NCBI GenBank assembly: GCA_963747375.1
Contig: CAVVFL010000011.1
Coordinates: 372,001-436,000 of the forward strand
Source: Sva-07 sp963747375
Lineage (GTDB): Bacteria > Actinomycetota > Acidimicrobiia > Acidimicrobiales > Ilumatobacteraceae
DNA: 64,000 nt
Direction: 5' to 3'
The notes under the pieces are model-generated. The model was not told where the DNA came from, searched no databases, and saw nothing but the letters and a program-made list of their open reading frames with translations. Below, one piece after another: positions 54,929 to 63,738 of this stretch. Position 1 is the first letter of the stretch; each line of letters begins with the position of its first letter. The translations under genes and the position numbers were made by a program.

Positions 54929-55816
54929 TCAGGCCGCGTGATGGTGTGGAACGACGATCGTCGGGATCGTCGGATGGTGAACGAGAGCGGTGGCAATCGA
55001 TCCGAGCAACAGCCGATCGAGGGCCCCGTGTCCACGCGCGCCGACGACGAGCAGGTCGGTATCGAGGCTCGCAGTTCGGAGTGCCTCGCGCGGATCGCCG
55101 GGCACGACGAGCAACTCGACCGCCGGATGCAGTTTCAGCTGGAAATGACTCAGCACGGCCGCAACGCCGTCTTCGAGTTCCTGGCGAGCCCGAACTTCGG
55201 AGATCTCGGGCGAGGGCGACAGCGGCTCGCCGACGACTGCCTCACTCGTGTACACCCGCACGGCGGTCACCTTCGCGGACCGACGAAGGTGCGTGAGCGC
55301 CCATCGCAGTGCGGCTCTCGCGTGCGGTGATCCATCGAACCCGACGACGACGTCGAGATGATCGTGGAGAGGTGGGACCTCCGGCGGGATCAATGCGACG
55401 GGCACGGTGGAATGTCGTGCGCAGTAGGCGCCGACCGACCCGATCGAGAGGCCGACCCGGGAGCTCCATCCCCGGGTTCCGACGACGAGCAGCTCCGATC
55501 CCCTCGCCGCTTCCACGAGGCCCGCACCGGCTCGATCCTCGATCACCACGCCGGCATCGGCGAGCTCCGGGGCGTGCTCCAGCAGGAACGCCCGCAGACG
55601 CAGGAACGCGTCGTTGCGATACGGTCCTTCACTGCCGTCCGACTCCTCGATCGCACCGAACCCGTACGCGTACAGACCGCCGGCGAACGCCATCAGCGGC
55701 TCGACGACCCCGAGCTGGTCGGCATGGTCGAGCGCCCACCGCAACGCGGCCGCCGAGCCGGGCGAGCCGTCGATGCCCACGATCACTGCGCGATCTCTCC
55801 TCGATGCCTCGGTCAC
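54929..55816 (-). CDS. Universal stress protein with two USP domains
   Basis: This 295-residue protein contains two tandem Usp domains. The first has AVIVGIDGSPGSAAALRWAL near residue 10 and ELLVVGTRGWSSRVG near 108; the second has DVVVGFDGSPHARAALRWAL near 155 and DLLVVGARGHGALDRLLLGS near 253, with the ATP-binding G-x2-G-x9-GS pattern clearest in the second. Such tandem proteins bind ATP and rise in hypoxia or stasis. It is divergent from a second tandem Usp protein, forming a pair. Confidence 0.92.
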   Translation of the reverse strand: MTEASRRDRAVIVGIDGSPGSAAALRWALDHADQLGVVEPLMAFAGGLYAYGFGAIEESDGSEGPYRNDAFLRLRAFLLEHAPELADAGVVIEDRAGAGLVEAARGSELLVVGTRGWSSRVGLSIGSVGAYCARHSTVPVALIPPEVPPLHDHLDVVVGFDGSPHARAALRWALTHLRRSAKVTAVRVYTSEAVVGEPLSPSPEISEVRARQELEDGVAAVLSHFQLKLHPAVELLVVPGDPREALRTASLDTDLLVVGARGHGALDRLLLGSIATALVHHPTIPTIVVPHHHAA

Positions 55817-55929
55817 GATTCCACCCTGACTGATCGCGACGCCGGCGAGCAGGGAACTACGTCACTGAACGGTGTCGGCCGGGACATTGGCCCCTGGGCT
55901 GCGGGCCGTGCCGGCGCGACGATCGATGC

Positions 55930-56814
55930 ATGACCGCGACCAGCACGCCCGACCCGGTACCGCACCACCGTCTGGTCGTTGGCTTCGACGGCTCGGACTC
56001 GTCGCTGAGCGCGATCGAGTGGGCCGCCGCGGAGGCGGAGCTGAGGGGAGCCTCGGTCCGCGTGGTCTCGTCGTACTTCGTCCAGCCCATCGTCGACTTC
56101 GGTTACGGCGGGGGTGGGTCGTCGGGTGACCTCCCGGAGACTGCGGCGTGGTGCCTGGACCGCGTGCAGACCGCGACGACGAAGGTGTTCGACGGCCATC
56201 CCGGCGTCGAACACGACGTGGAAAACGTTCGCCAGAGCCCCGCAGCAGCGTTGCTCGCGCACGCCGAGTCTGCCGATCTGGTCGTCGTCGGAAGTTCCGG
56301 TGTCGGCGCCATCACACGATTCCTGCTCGGCTCCGTCACCGGTTCGCTCCTCGCCTCCAGTCCCTGCCCAGTCGTGGTCGTGCCCGCGGAATCGCGTGCG
56401 CCGACCGGACGCATCGTCGTCGGAACCGACGGATCGGACCACGCCGATCACGCCGTGAGATGGGCCGCCGACGAGGCCGACCGCAGACGGAGCGAGCTCG
56501 TCGTCGTGCACGTGTGGAAGTACGGCTACCACATGACGACGACCGGAGTCGATCGAGCCGACGACTTCACCCCGGTCGACGCGGAACTGATCTTGGACAG
56601 CGCGGTCGAAACGGCCCGCTCGGTGAGTGGGGTCAACGTTCGCGGCGAGCTGATCGAGGGCAAGGAGGCGGGCACGATCCTGGAGCTGTCGGAGACGGCC
56701 GACCTGCTCGTGTTGGGCTCGAGGGGTCGCGGCGGATTCGGGGCGATGCTCTTCGGGTCGATCGCCAGTGCAGCAGCCACCCACAGCCGGTGCCCGACCG
56801 TGATCGTGCGCTGA
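55930..56814 (+). CDS. Universal stress protein with two USP domains
   Basis: This 294-residue protein has two Usp domains: RLVVGFDGSDSSLSAIEWAA near residue 14 and VVVGSSGVGAITRFLLGSVT near 120, then RIVVGTDGSDHADHAVRWAA near 160 and LLVLGSRGRGGFGAMLFGSI near 262. Both halves keep the ATP-binding glycine pattern. It is divergent from the other Usp gene, sharing a 113-base promoter region, and followed by a CBS-domain gene after 38 bases, a common stress-response grouping in actinobacteria. Confidence 0.92.
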   Translation: MTATSTPDPVPHHRLVVGFDGSDSSLSAIEWAAAEAELRGASVRVVSSYFVQPIVDFGYGGGGSSGDLPETAAWCLDRVQTATTKVFDGHPGVEHDVENVRQSPAAALLAHAESADLVVVGSSGVGAITRFLLGSVTGSLLASSPCPVVVVPAESRAPTGRIVVGTDGSDHADHAVRWAADEADRRRSELVVVHVWKYGYHMTTTGVDRADDFTPVDAELILDSAVETARSVSGVNVRGELIEGKEAGTILELSETADLLVLGSRGRGGFGAMLFGSIASAAATHSRCPTVIVR

Positions 56815-56852
56815 ACGAGTTCGACGTCGAAAAGGTTCAGGAAGGAACCGTG

Positions 56853-57287
56853 ATGGACACGACCGAGATTCAGAAGGGTCCGATGCCGTACGACCAGTCG
56901 GCACGAGGAGGCGAGCTACCGGTCCACCTGTTCATCCCCGACACCGTCACGCTGATCGATCCCTCCGCTTCGCTGCGCGCCGCCGCCGTCAGGATGCACG
57001 CCGCCGAAGTGGGAATGATCGCGGTCGGGACTGTCGAAGCGGTGGTGGGTGTGATCTCCGAACGCGACATCGTGCGGTGCGTCGCCCTCGGCGTCGACGT
57101 GGATGCCACTGCCGTCGAGGCGGTCGAGACCGAGGATCTGAAATGGGCCACTCCGGGCTCGACCGTCGACGACGTCGTCGAGGAGATGATGGAGAACTAC
57201 CTGCGTCACGTGCTCATCGCCGACGACGCCGGCATCCTTGTGGGCGTGGTGTCGATGCGCGACCTGATGGCTGCGTACCTCACCTGA
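56853..57287 (+). CDS. CBS-domain pair protein
   Basis: This 144-residue protein has two CBS motifs: TVTLIDPSASLRAAAVRMHA with GVISERDIVRCVALG, and WATPGSTVDDVVEEMMENYL with GVVSMRDLMAAYLT. CBS pairs bind adenosine nucleotides and act as energy sensors. AGGAA lies upstream of the ATG at 56853 (a GTG at 56850 is adjacent). It follows the Usp gene and precedes an aminotransferase by 30 bases, so these three may be co-transcribed. Confidence 0.9.
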   Translation: MDTTEIQKGPMPYDQSARGGELPVHLFIPDTVTLIDPSASLRAAAVRMHAAEVGMIAVGTVEAVVGVISERDIVRCVALGVDVDATAVEAVETEDLKWATPGSTVDDVVEEMMENYLRHVLIADDAGILVGVVSMRDLMAAYLT

Positions 57288-57317
57288 TCGATGTCCGGTT
57301 CGAAGCGAGGTTCCTCG

Positions 57318-58710
57318 ATGTCCACGATTTCCGAAGCCGCCGGCCGTCATCTCTGGATGCACTTCACACCGCTTCGACCGCAGCAGGGTGGGGCGCCGGT
57401 GATCGTTCGAGGTGAAGGCTGTTACGTGTGGGACGAGGACGGCAACCGTTACCTCGACGGGCTCTCGGGGCTGTTCACCGTGCAGGTCGGCCACGGGCGC
57501 GTCGAACTCGCCGACGCCGCCCGGGAGCAGGCTGCAACCCTCGCCTACTTCCCGGTCTGGGGCTTCGCCCACGAGCCGGCGGTCACGCTCGCCGAACGAC
57601 TCGCCGCGATGGCGCCGGGCGACCTGCAGCGGGTGTTCTTCACGCCATCGGGTGGCGATGCCGTCGAGACAGCGATCAAGTTGTCACGCCAGTACTGGAA
57701 GCTGCGCGGCGAGCCGATGCGAACAAAGGTCATCTCGCGGTACCTCGCCTATCACGGCACCTCGCTGGGCGCGCTGAGCCTCACCGGCGTCCCCTCGATC
57801 AAATCGGTCTTCGAGCCACTGCTTCCCGGCGCGATCAAGGTGCAGACGCCCTACCGATACCGCTGCGGCGACTGCATGCACCTCGACGCATGCACGCTGC
57901 GATGTGCCGATGACGTTGCCCTACGGATCGAGATGGAAGGTCCGGAAACGATCGCTGCGGTGTTCATGGAACCGGTGCAGAACACCGGTGGCGCGTTCGT
58001 CCCGCCCGAGGGCTACTGGGCGCGGGTGCGCGAGATCTGTGACCACTACGGGGTGCTGCTCGTGAGCGACGAGGTGATCTGCGCGTTCGGCCGGTTCGGC
58101 CACATGTTCGGAAGTCTGCGCTACGGCTACCAGCCCGACATGATCACGTTCGCCAAGGGCGTGACCAGCGGGTACTCGCCGCTCGGAGGTGTGATGATCA
58201 GCGACCGCATCGCGGAGCCGTTCCTCGACGCGCCGGCGCGCGTTCCTGCAGGGCCAGACGTTCGGCGCCCACCCGGTGTCGTGCGCGGTGGCCAACGCCA
58301 ACCTCGACGTGTTCGAGCGAGAGGACCTGTGTGGGCACGTGCTGGCGAACGAGGGACGATTCAAGTCACTGATCGACGGGCTGCGCGACATCCCGCTCGT
58401 CGGCGACGTCCGCGGCGACGGCTACTTCCTGGCGATCGAACTCGTCACCGATCAGGAGACCCGAGGCACGTTCGACGATGCGACCGCGAATTGGCTGCTG
58501 CGCGAGTACCTGTCGCCACGACTCTTCGAAGCGGGACTGATCTGTCGCGCCGACGACCGCGGGGAGCCGGTGATCACACTGTCGCCACCGCTGATCGCCG
58601 GCGAGGAGGAGTTCGCGTTCATCGAGTCGACGCTGCGCCGACTGCTCACCGACGCGAGCCGCGAGTTCGCCGCGCGTCACCCGCGGCTGATCACGTCGTC
58701 CGGCCGGTGA
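57318..58710 (+). CDS. Class III aminotransferase (PLP), one frameshift
   Basis: The protein starts MSTISEAAGRHLWMHFTPLR at 57318 (an ATG at 57291 is an alternative). It has GDAVETAIKLSRQYWKLRGE near residue 117, VFMEPVQNTGGAFVPPEGYW, DEVICAFGRFGHMFGSLRYG and the PLP lysine in ITFAKGVTSGYSPLGG near 285. A frame break near 58235 leads to FLQGQTFGAHPVSCAVANAN and the C-terminal domain. Joined length is about 463 residues. Members transfer amino groups of omega-amino acids, diamines or beta-alanine to pyruvate or 2-oxoglutarate. The 3' end overlaps the convergent gene by 20 bases. Confidence 0.86.
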
Positions 58711-59689
58711 ACGCCATCAGCCGGCTGACGGCATCGTCATGTGCAGGAGTGGCGATCTGGGCGAACCCACGACCCTCGCCACGGTTGTCGGGCTGAATGG
58801 TCCGCTCGGCGAGGGTCGTCACGTATGCGGTGAGCGCATCCGGCGCGACGAACGGTTGCTGCGTGGCCTGCGCGAAGTCCCAGGCATGAATGAGGAACTC
58901 CAGGCTGAGGATCCCCGCCGGCAGCGTCGCGGGGGCTGTTCCACTTCCGAACGGCACCTCGCCGTCCACACCGCGGGCGCGCCATGCGGCGAGCGCCGGT
59001 TCCGCGGCCTGGGCGATGTAGTCCTCCGCCGACACGGCGTCGATGACCGCGGGAACCTCTGCGCCGGCGATCGCTCCGAGCGCTCGGAGGCTGCCCATCA
59101 GGTGCTCGACGAGTTCGTGCACGGTGTAGTCACTGCACGGTGTCGGAAGCTCACGGGTGTCGGGCGTGAAGGCGAGCATCACCTGCCGACAGATCGCCCA
59201 ACTCGCCTCGGCGGCCGTCAATTCGTCGAGTTCATCACCGCCGGTCGCCCAGGGATCGAGGCCAGCCTCGCCGGAGCTCGCGGCGTCCGCGAGCCGATCG
59301 AGGAAGTGGTTCCAGCCTTCTGTGTGGTTGATCGCCTGGTCCGAGGTCAACCCCTCGTGTGTCAGCCGCACGAGGGTCTTGTCGCCGGCGGGTTCGAAGT
59401 CGACCCTGATCGTCGAGGACCCGGGGGCGGTTTCGTCCGACCCGATCCAACCCCAGGTGTAGACGATGCGCTTGCCGGGTTCGATCTCGGTGAACGTGCC
59501 GCTCGCAATGTGCCCCGGGGTCACCGAGAGGCGGTAGTCGCCACCGATGCGGAGGTCGACCGCGGCGCTGACCGCCTGCCATCGCCGGAGTCGTTCGGGC
59601 TCGGTGAACAGCGCGAACGCCTCGTCGACTGTCGCGTCGATGACGCGCTCGAATGTGATGGGCTCGTTCGTGCTCGTGATGTCGGTCAT
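58691..59689 (-). CDS. AHSA1/SRPBCC domain fused to a TIGR03086 (DinB-like) domain
   Basis: This 332-residue protein has an N-terminal SRPBCC (AHSA1) domain of about 145 residues with ITFERVIDATVDEAFALFTE and RIVYTWGWIGSDETAPGSST, then a C-terminal TIGR03086/mycothiol maleylpyruvate isomerase-like domain with ELPTPCSDYTVHELVEHLMG and LEFLIHAWDFAQATQQ, the helical fold that binds metals through histidines. The fused form ties two ligand-handling folds. Its start overlaps the ArsR stop by 4 bases (ATGA), so it is the target of that regulator. Confidence 0.86.
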   Translation of the reverse strand: MTDITSTNEPITFERVIDATVDEAFALFTEPERLRRWQAVSAAVDLRIGGDYRLSVTPGHIASGTFTEIEPGKRIVYTWGWIGSDETAPGSSTIRVDFEPAGDKTLVRLTHEGLTSDQAINHTEGWNHFLDRLADAASSGEAGLDPWATGGDELDELTAAEASWAICRQVMLAFTPDTRELPTPCSDYTVHELVEHLMGSLRALGAIAGAEVPAVIDAVSAEDYIAQAAEPALAAWRARGVDGEVPFGSGTAPATLPAGILSLEFLIHAWDFAQATQQPFVAPDALTAYVTTLAERTIQPDNRGEGRGFAQIATPAHDDAVSRLMAFTGRTT

Positions 59690-60000
59690 GGCTGTGGTTC
59701 CTTCTTCTTGAGGGCTCGGGCGGATGATTCGAGGTCGTCGAGTTCGTTGATCAGGAACACCTCGATCGCGGCGCGGGCCCGACTCAGGCCGTCGGGATTG
59801 ATCCGGTAGAGGCGTTCACGACCGGAGCGGCGCTCGGTGACGATGCCGGCGTCCTTGAGAACCTTGAGATGCTGGGACACCGCCGGACGGCTGACGTCGA
59901 CCGTCTCGGCGATCACCCCGACCGGTGCTTCACCGAGTTCGGCGAGTCGACCGAGGATCTCTCGCCGTCGCGGCTCCGACACGGCGTCCAGCGGGTGCAT
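59686..60000 (-). CDS. ArsR-family transcriptional regulator
   Basis: This 104-residue winged-helix protein starts MHPLDAVSEPRRREILGRLA and has the recognition helix VSRPAVSQHLKVLKDAGIV near residue 36. No cysteine metal-binding motif is present in the helix, so it belongs with the ArsR regulators linked to SRPBCC/AHSA1 partners rather than with metal sensors. It is the first gene of a two-gene operon. Confidence 0.92.
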   Translation of the reverse strand: MHPLDAVSEPRRREILGRLAELGEAPVGVIAETVDVSRPAVSQHLKVLKDAGIVTERRSGRERLYRINPDGLSRARAAIEVFLINELDDLESSARALKKKEPQP

Positions 60001-60050
60001 GCCGATACGTTAGTCCACACTTACCGATCCGTCAACGGGAAATGATCGCC

Positions 60051-61318
60051 CCGGCCAACTCTGTGACAGCCCCTGCGTACTGTGCAACGTATGGATTCGG
60101 TTGCTGTCGCGGAGCGTGTGGAGCGCATCGTTGCGGTGCGCGATGACGTGTCGGCGTCGGATGATCTGATCGAGTCGGGTCTGGTCGCGGTGCGCGAGGT
60201 CCAGGCGTGGGCCGACGCGCAGCATGCGGCGTTGGTGGCGAAACTGTCGAGGGACGGGTTCGCCGAAGCGACGTGTGGCGAAGCTGCGAAGTCGTCGATC
60301 GGCGCCGGCAGTGAAGTCGACGCAACGCGCCGCGACGTTGACCTCGACACCGAAGCTCGCCGAGACGCTGGGCGATGGCCAGACGACGGCTGCCCATGTT
60401 GATGTGGTGACGCGGGCCGCGGCCCAGTTGCCGGTGGCGCAGCGTGGCGAGTTGTTCGAGCGGGCCGATGCGTTGGCGGCGGTGGCTGCCGCCAGTCCAC
60501 GGTGGAGCAGTTCGCTCGTCGGGTGGCGTTGGAAGCGAGACGGATCCAGGCCGACGACGGGCTGGATCGGTTGGAGCGGCAGCGTCGCAGTGTGCGGGCG
60601 TCGTCGTGGGTCGATGCCGACGGGATGTGGAACCTGCGCGGGTTGTTCGATCCGGTCACCGGGGTACGCCTCGCCGCCGAAATTCGCCGCAACGGTCGAA
60701 GCGATGTTCGCCGAGAAGACGCCAGAGGGCTGTCCGGAGGATCCGATCGAGAAACAGAAGTTCCTGACCGGCCACGCGCTGATCGCACTGATCGATGGCA
60801 CCGCCGGGGTGGCCCGGTCGGGACGAGCCGAGTACATGGTCGTGGTCGACGCCGACGCCGACCCTGCTGTCGACGGTGCGGGTCCGGTCGCCGAGTGGCC
60901 GATTCCCGTCGAGATCCCTGCCCGGGTGCTCGCCGAGCTCGCCGGTGACGGCGACGTCCATGGGGTCGTGGTGCGTAACGGTGTCGTGTTGTACGCGCCG
61001 GGCGAGCTGAACCTGGGACGCAACACACGCCTCGCGAACCGGGCGCAGCGACGGGCGCTGCGTGGCCTGTACCGGGGGTGTGCGATCCCCGGTTGCACGG
61101 TCGGCTACGACCGTTGCAAGTTGCATCACATCGTCTGGTGGCGTCACGGCGGGGTCACCGATCTGGACAATCTGATCCCGATCTGTGCCAAGCATCACGC
61201 CAAGGTCCACCACGACGGCTGGGTCATCGAGCTCGGACCCCACCGCGAACTCACCCTCCGACTCCCCGACGGCACGATCCACAACACCGGACCACCAAGC
61301 CGACACACCGCCGCCTGA
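60051..61318 (+). repeat. Direct repeat, right copy
   Basis: Matches 44291-45556, including the 40 bases upstream of the gene, and ends at the same TGA. Sequence around the copies differs, so the unit is the gene with its short leader. Confidence 0.85.
60091..61318 (+). CDS. DUF222/13E12-type HNH endonuclease, copy 2, three frameshifts
   Basis: The protein starts MDSVAVAERVERIVAVRDDV and shows the same DUF222 region and HNH domain as the copy at 44331. The HNH part is CAIPGCTVGYDRCKLHHIVW with NLIPICAKHHAKV. Frame breaks near 60300, 60495 and 60680 interrupt it, but there is no in-frame nonsense codon: the position of the amber codon in copy 1 is TTG here. Joined length is about 408 residues. 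If the indels are sequence errors it could be active. Confidence 0.78.
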
Positions 61319-61371
61319 GCGGCGACACGTCGGCCCGCCCAACCAGGCGGTCGACTTCCGGACCGAAGTGG

Positions 61372-61959
61372 TCAGTGCAAGATGTCGGTCACGTCACGTC
61401 GACTGGTGTGTCGCACGACGCTTCTGCGCCTCACGGTCGGGAGCAGCGCCGCGATGACGACTGCGCCCATCACAATTGCTGCGACCACGGCGAATCCGCG
61501 CTCGATGGCGAGGGAACCGTTGCCGACAGAGGGCTGGAAGACGGCGACCAGTGCCATCACGCCGCCGGCGATCCCGAGGAACAGGATGGCGCCGTCTGCG
61601 CGGGAGAGCGCAGCGATCAGCAGCAGGAGACCGAAGACGAGCTCGATCAACCCGAGCAGTGCGGTGGCTGTGTAACCGGCCACTTCGACAACCGGCTGGT
61701 CGAGACTGCCGTCGAGGCCGGCGCGGGCCACGGTGATACCGCCGACGAGTAGGAGCCCGATCGCGACGACACCGGCAACGATCGCCCCTGGTGTGAAACC
61801 GGCTGTTCGGGAGGTGAGCACGGTCTCGCTGCCGACGGCGGCAGCGGTCACCGGAGCTGATGGCGGAGCGAACGCTTCGTCGTCGCCGACGTGTGGCGTG
61901 ACGATCGCGACAGGCTCTCGCTCATCGACGATTTGTGTACGGTCCGAGTGGATCTTCAT
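61372..61959 (-). CDS. Membrane protein with four predicted helices
   Basis: This 195-residue protein has an acidic, soluble N-terminus of about 55 residues (MKIHSDRTQIVDEREPVAIV) followed by four hydrophobic segments, starting GAIVAGVVAIGLLLVGGITV, and an arginine-rich cytoplasmic end RRRSVVRHTSRR. No transporter motif is visible and I do not recognise the family precisely. Its start ATG is preceded by AAGGAGATCCACCCC, a strong ribosome site. It is convergent with the HNH gene. Confidence 0.75.
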   Translation of the reverse strand: MKIHSDRTQIVDEREPVAIVTPHVGDDEAFAPPSAPVTAAAVGSETVLTSRTAGFTPGAIVAGVVAIGLLLVGGITVARAGLDGSLDQPVVEVAGYTATALLGLIELVFGLLLLIAALSRADGAILFLGIAGGVMALVAVFQPSVGNGSLAIERGFAVVAAIVMGAVVIAALLPTVRRRSVVRHTSRRDVTDILH

Positions 61960-62016
61960 GGGGTGGATCTCCTTTGCTTAGAGGAACGAACTAGCGGCTG
62001 GGCGATGTACAGCGAC

Positions 62017-62172
62017 TCACCAGTAGTGGGCGCGACTGCCGACCTGGCGACCGGACCGGCCGAGCAGCATCAGCACCAGCCCGACGACGACCAGGATGAT
62101 GCCGATGGTCCAGAGGATCGGGATGGCGAGCAATGCTCCGAGAAGGAGGAGGATGATTCCGGTAATGATCAT
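62017..62172 (-). CDS. Small hydrophobic protein, DUF6131-like
   Basis: This 51-residue protein, MIITGIILLLLGALLAIPIL followed by a second helix and the end GSRAHYW, is a two-helix hairpin resembling the small actinobacterial DUF6131 proteins, which I recall with the same GRxxGxRxHYW ending. Function is unknown. Confidence 0.7.
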   Translation of the reverse strand: MIITGIILLLLGALLAIPILWTIGIILVVVGLVLMLLGRSGRQVGSRAHYW

Positions 62173-62362
62173 GCCGGGCTGTACCCCACTGCGGTGGGGC
62201 GCAAACCTGAACATCTCAGACGGTGACGCGAGTTTGGGGACGGCACCAATCGGGTAGTCACGCAGAGCAACATGTAACCGCGAGACGCCTGGTTCGGGTG
62301 GACGACCACGATTGGTTGTCGCCCGTTCGGGCCCGACGCCTCCCACACATCGGAGGAACGAC

Positions 62363-63481
62363 ATGACCACACTCTCACCACCCGCCGCCACACCAGCCGG
62401 CTCCACCGCATCCACGTCGGTGATGCACGCGCTCGTGTACCACGGTCCCGACAACAAGTCCTGGGAAGAAGTCCCCAAGCCCGTCGTGACCGACGACACC
62501 GACGCGATCGTCCGGGTCGACGCCACCACGATCTGCGGATCGGACCTGCACATTCTCAAAGGTGACGTCCCCGAGGTGACCGACGGACGCATCCTCGGCC
62601 ACGAAGCTGTCGGCACCGTCGAAGCGGTCGGTGACGGCGTCAAGAACGTGAAGGTCGGCGACCGGGTGCTCGTCTCCTGCATCACCGCCTGCGGCACCTG
62701 CCGGTTCTGTCGCGAAGCACGCTACGGGCAATGCCTCGGTGGAGGTGGCTGGATCCTCGGTCACCTCATCGACGGCACCCAGGCCGAATACGTGCGGGTG
62801 CCGTTCGCCGACACGTCCACCTATCCGATGCCGGCCGGCGCAACTGACGAGGAGATCCTGATGCTGTCCGACATCTTGCCGACCGGCTACGAGATCGGCG
62901 TCCTCAACGGCCACGTCCAACCGGGTGATGTCGTTGCGATCGTCGGTGCCGGCCCGATCGGCCTCTCGGCGATCATGGGCGCCCGCCTGTTCAGCCCCAG
63001 CCACATCATCTCCATCGACCTCGCCGACAGCCGCCTCGACGCGGCCAAGCGGTTCGGCGCGGATGTCGTCGTCAACAACGGTCGCGACGACGCGCTCGCT
63101 GCTGTGATGGAACTCACCGGCGGTCTCGGAGCCGACGTCGCCATCGAAGCGGTCGGCATCCCGGCCACCTTCGAACTGGCCACGACGTTGATCCGACCGT
63201 GTGGACATGTCGCCAACATCGGCGTCCACGGCAAGCCGGCAACCCTGCACCTGGAGACGCTGTGGACCCGTGACGTCACGATCACGACCGGTCTCGTCGA
63301 CACCTACTCCACGCCGACCCTCCTACGCCTGGCCACCGGTGGACAGCTCGACGCCGCCCAATTCGTCACCCACCACTTTGCGATGGACGACATGCTCGAG
63401 GCCTATGACACCTTCGCCCGCGCCGCCGACACCGGAGCGTTGAAGATTGTCATCACCCCCGGCGAACAGCCAGCAGCCTGA
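62363..63481 (+). CDS. Zinc-dependent alcohol dehydrogenase
   Basis: This 372-residue medium-chain dehydrogenase starts behind CGGAGGAACG. It has the catalytic zinc ligands CGSDLH near residue 57 and GHEAVGTVEAVGDG near 78, the structural zinc cysteines CGTCRFCREARYGQC near 115, and the nucleotide-binding segment VAIVGAGPIGLSAIMGARLF near 195. It resembles the NAD-dependent alcohol/sorbitol dehydrogenase branch often induced in stress. It is intact. Confidence 0.92.
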   Translation: MTTLSPPAATPAGSTASTSVMHALVYHGPDNKSWEEVPKPVVTDDTDAIVRVDATTICGSDLHILKGDVPEVTDGRILGHEAVGTVEAVGDGVKNVKVGDRVLVSCITACGTCRFCREARYGQCLGGGGWILGHLIDGTQAEYVRVPFADTSTYPMPAGATDEEILMLSDILPTGYEIGVLNGHVQPGDVVAIVGAGPIGLSAIMGARLFSPSHIISIDLADSRLDAAKRFGADVVVNNGRDDALAAVMELTGGLGADVAIEAVGIPATFELATTLIRPCGHVANIGVHGKPATLHLETLWTRDVTITTGLVDTYSTPTLLRLATGGQLDAAQFVTHHFAMDDMLEAYDTFARAADTGALKIVITPGEQPAA

Positions 63482-63557
63482 CTTGGTGCGAACCGACGCC
63501 GGCCGTGACAGTGTTGATGCGTTGACGGCATCTCCGAGATGACAGGAGTCCACGACG

Positions 63558-63731
63558 ATGAACGACGAGCGACAAGACGAGCGACAGGACGGGGTCGGGT
63601 TCTTCCGCGGCTTGTTGGCGGTGCTTCGCGGCACAGTCCATGCAGTCGGCGTGCTGCTGGGCCTGTTCGGACGAGGCTTGGCTGCGATCACCCGTCGCTC
63701 ACGACACACGACGGTTGACGGCGAGGACTGA
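63558..63731 (+). CDS. Small membrane-associated protein
   Basis: This 57-residue protein, MNDERQDERQDGVGFFRGLL with one hydrophobic helix (near VHAVGVLLGLFGRG) and a basic RRSRH end, follows the dehydrogenase after 76 bases and has AGGAG ten bases before the ATG. The charged ends and single helix suggest a small membrane protein. No family is known to me. Confidence 0.55.
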   Translation: MNDERQDERQDGVGFFRGLLAVLRGTVHAVGVLLGLFGRGLAAITRRSRHTTVDGED

Positions 63732-63738
63732 CGCGCCG

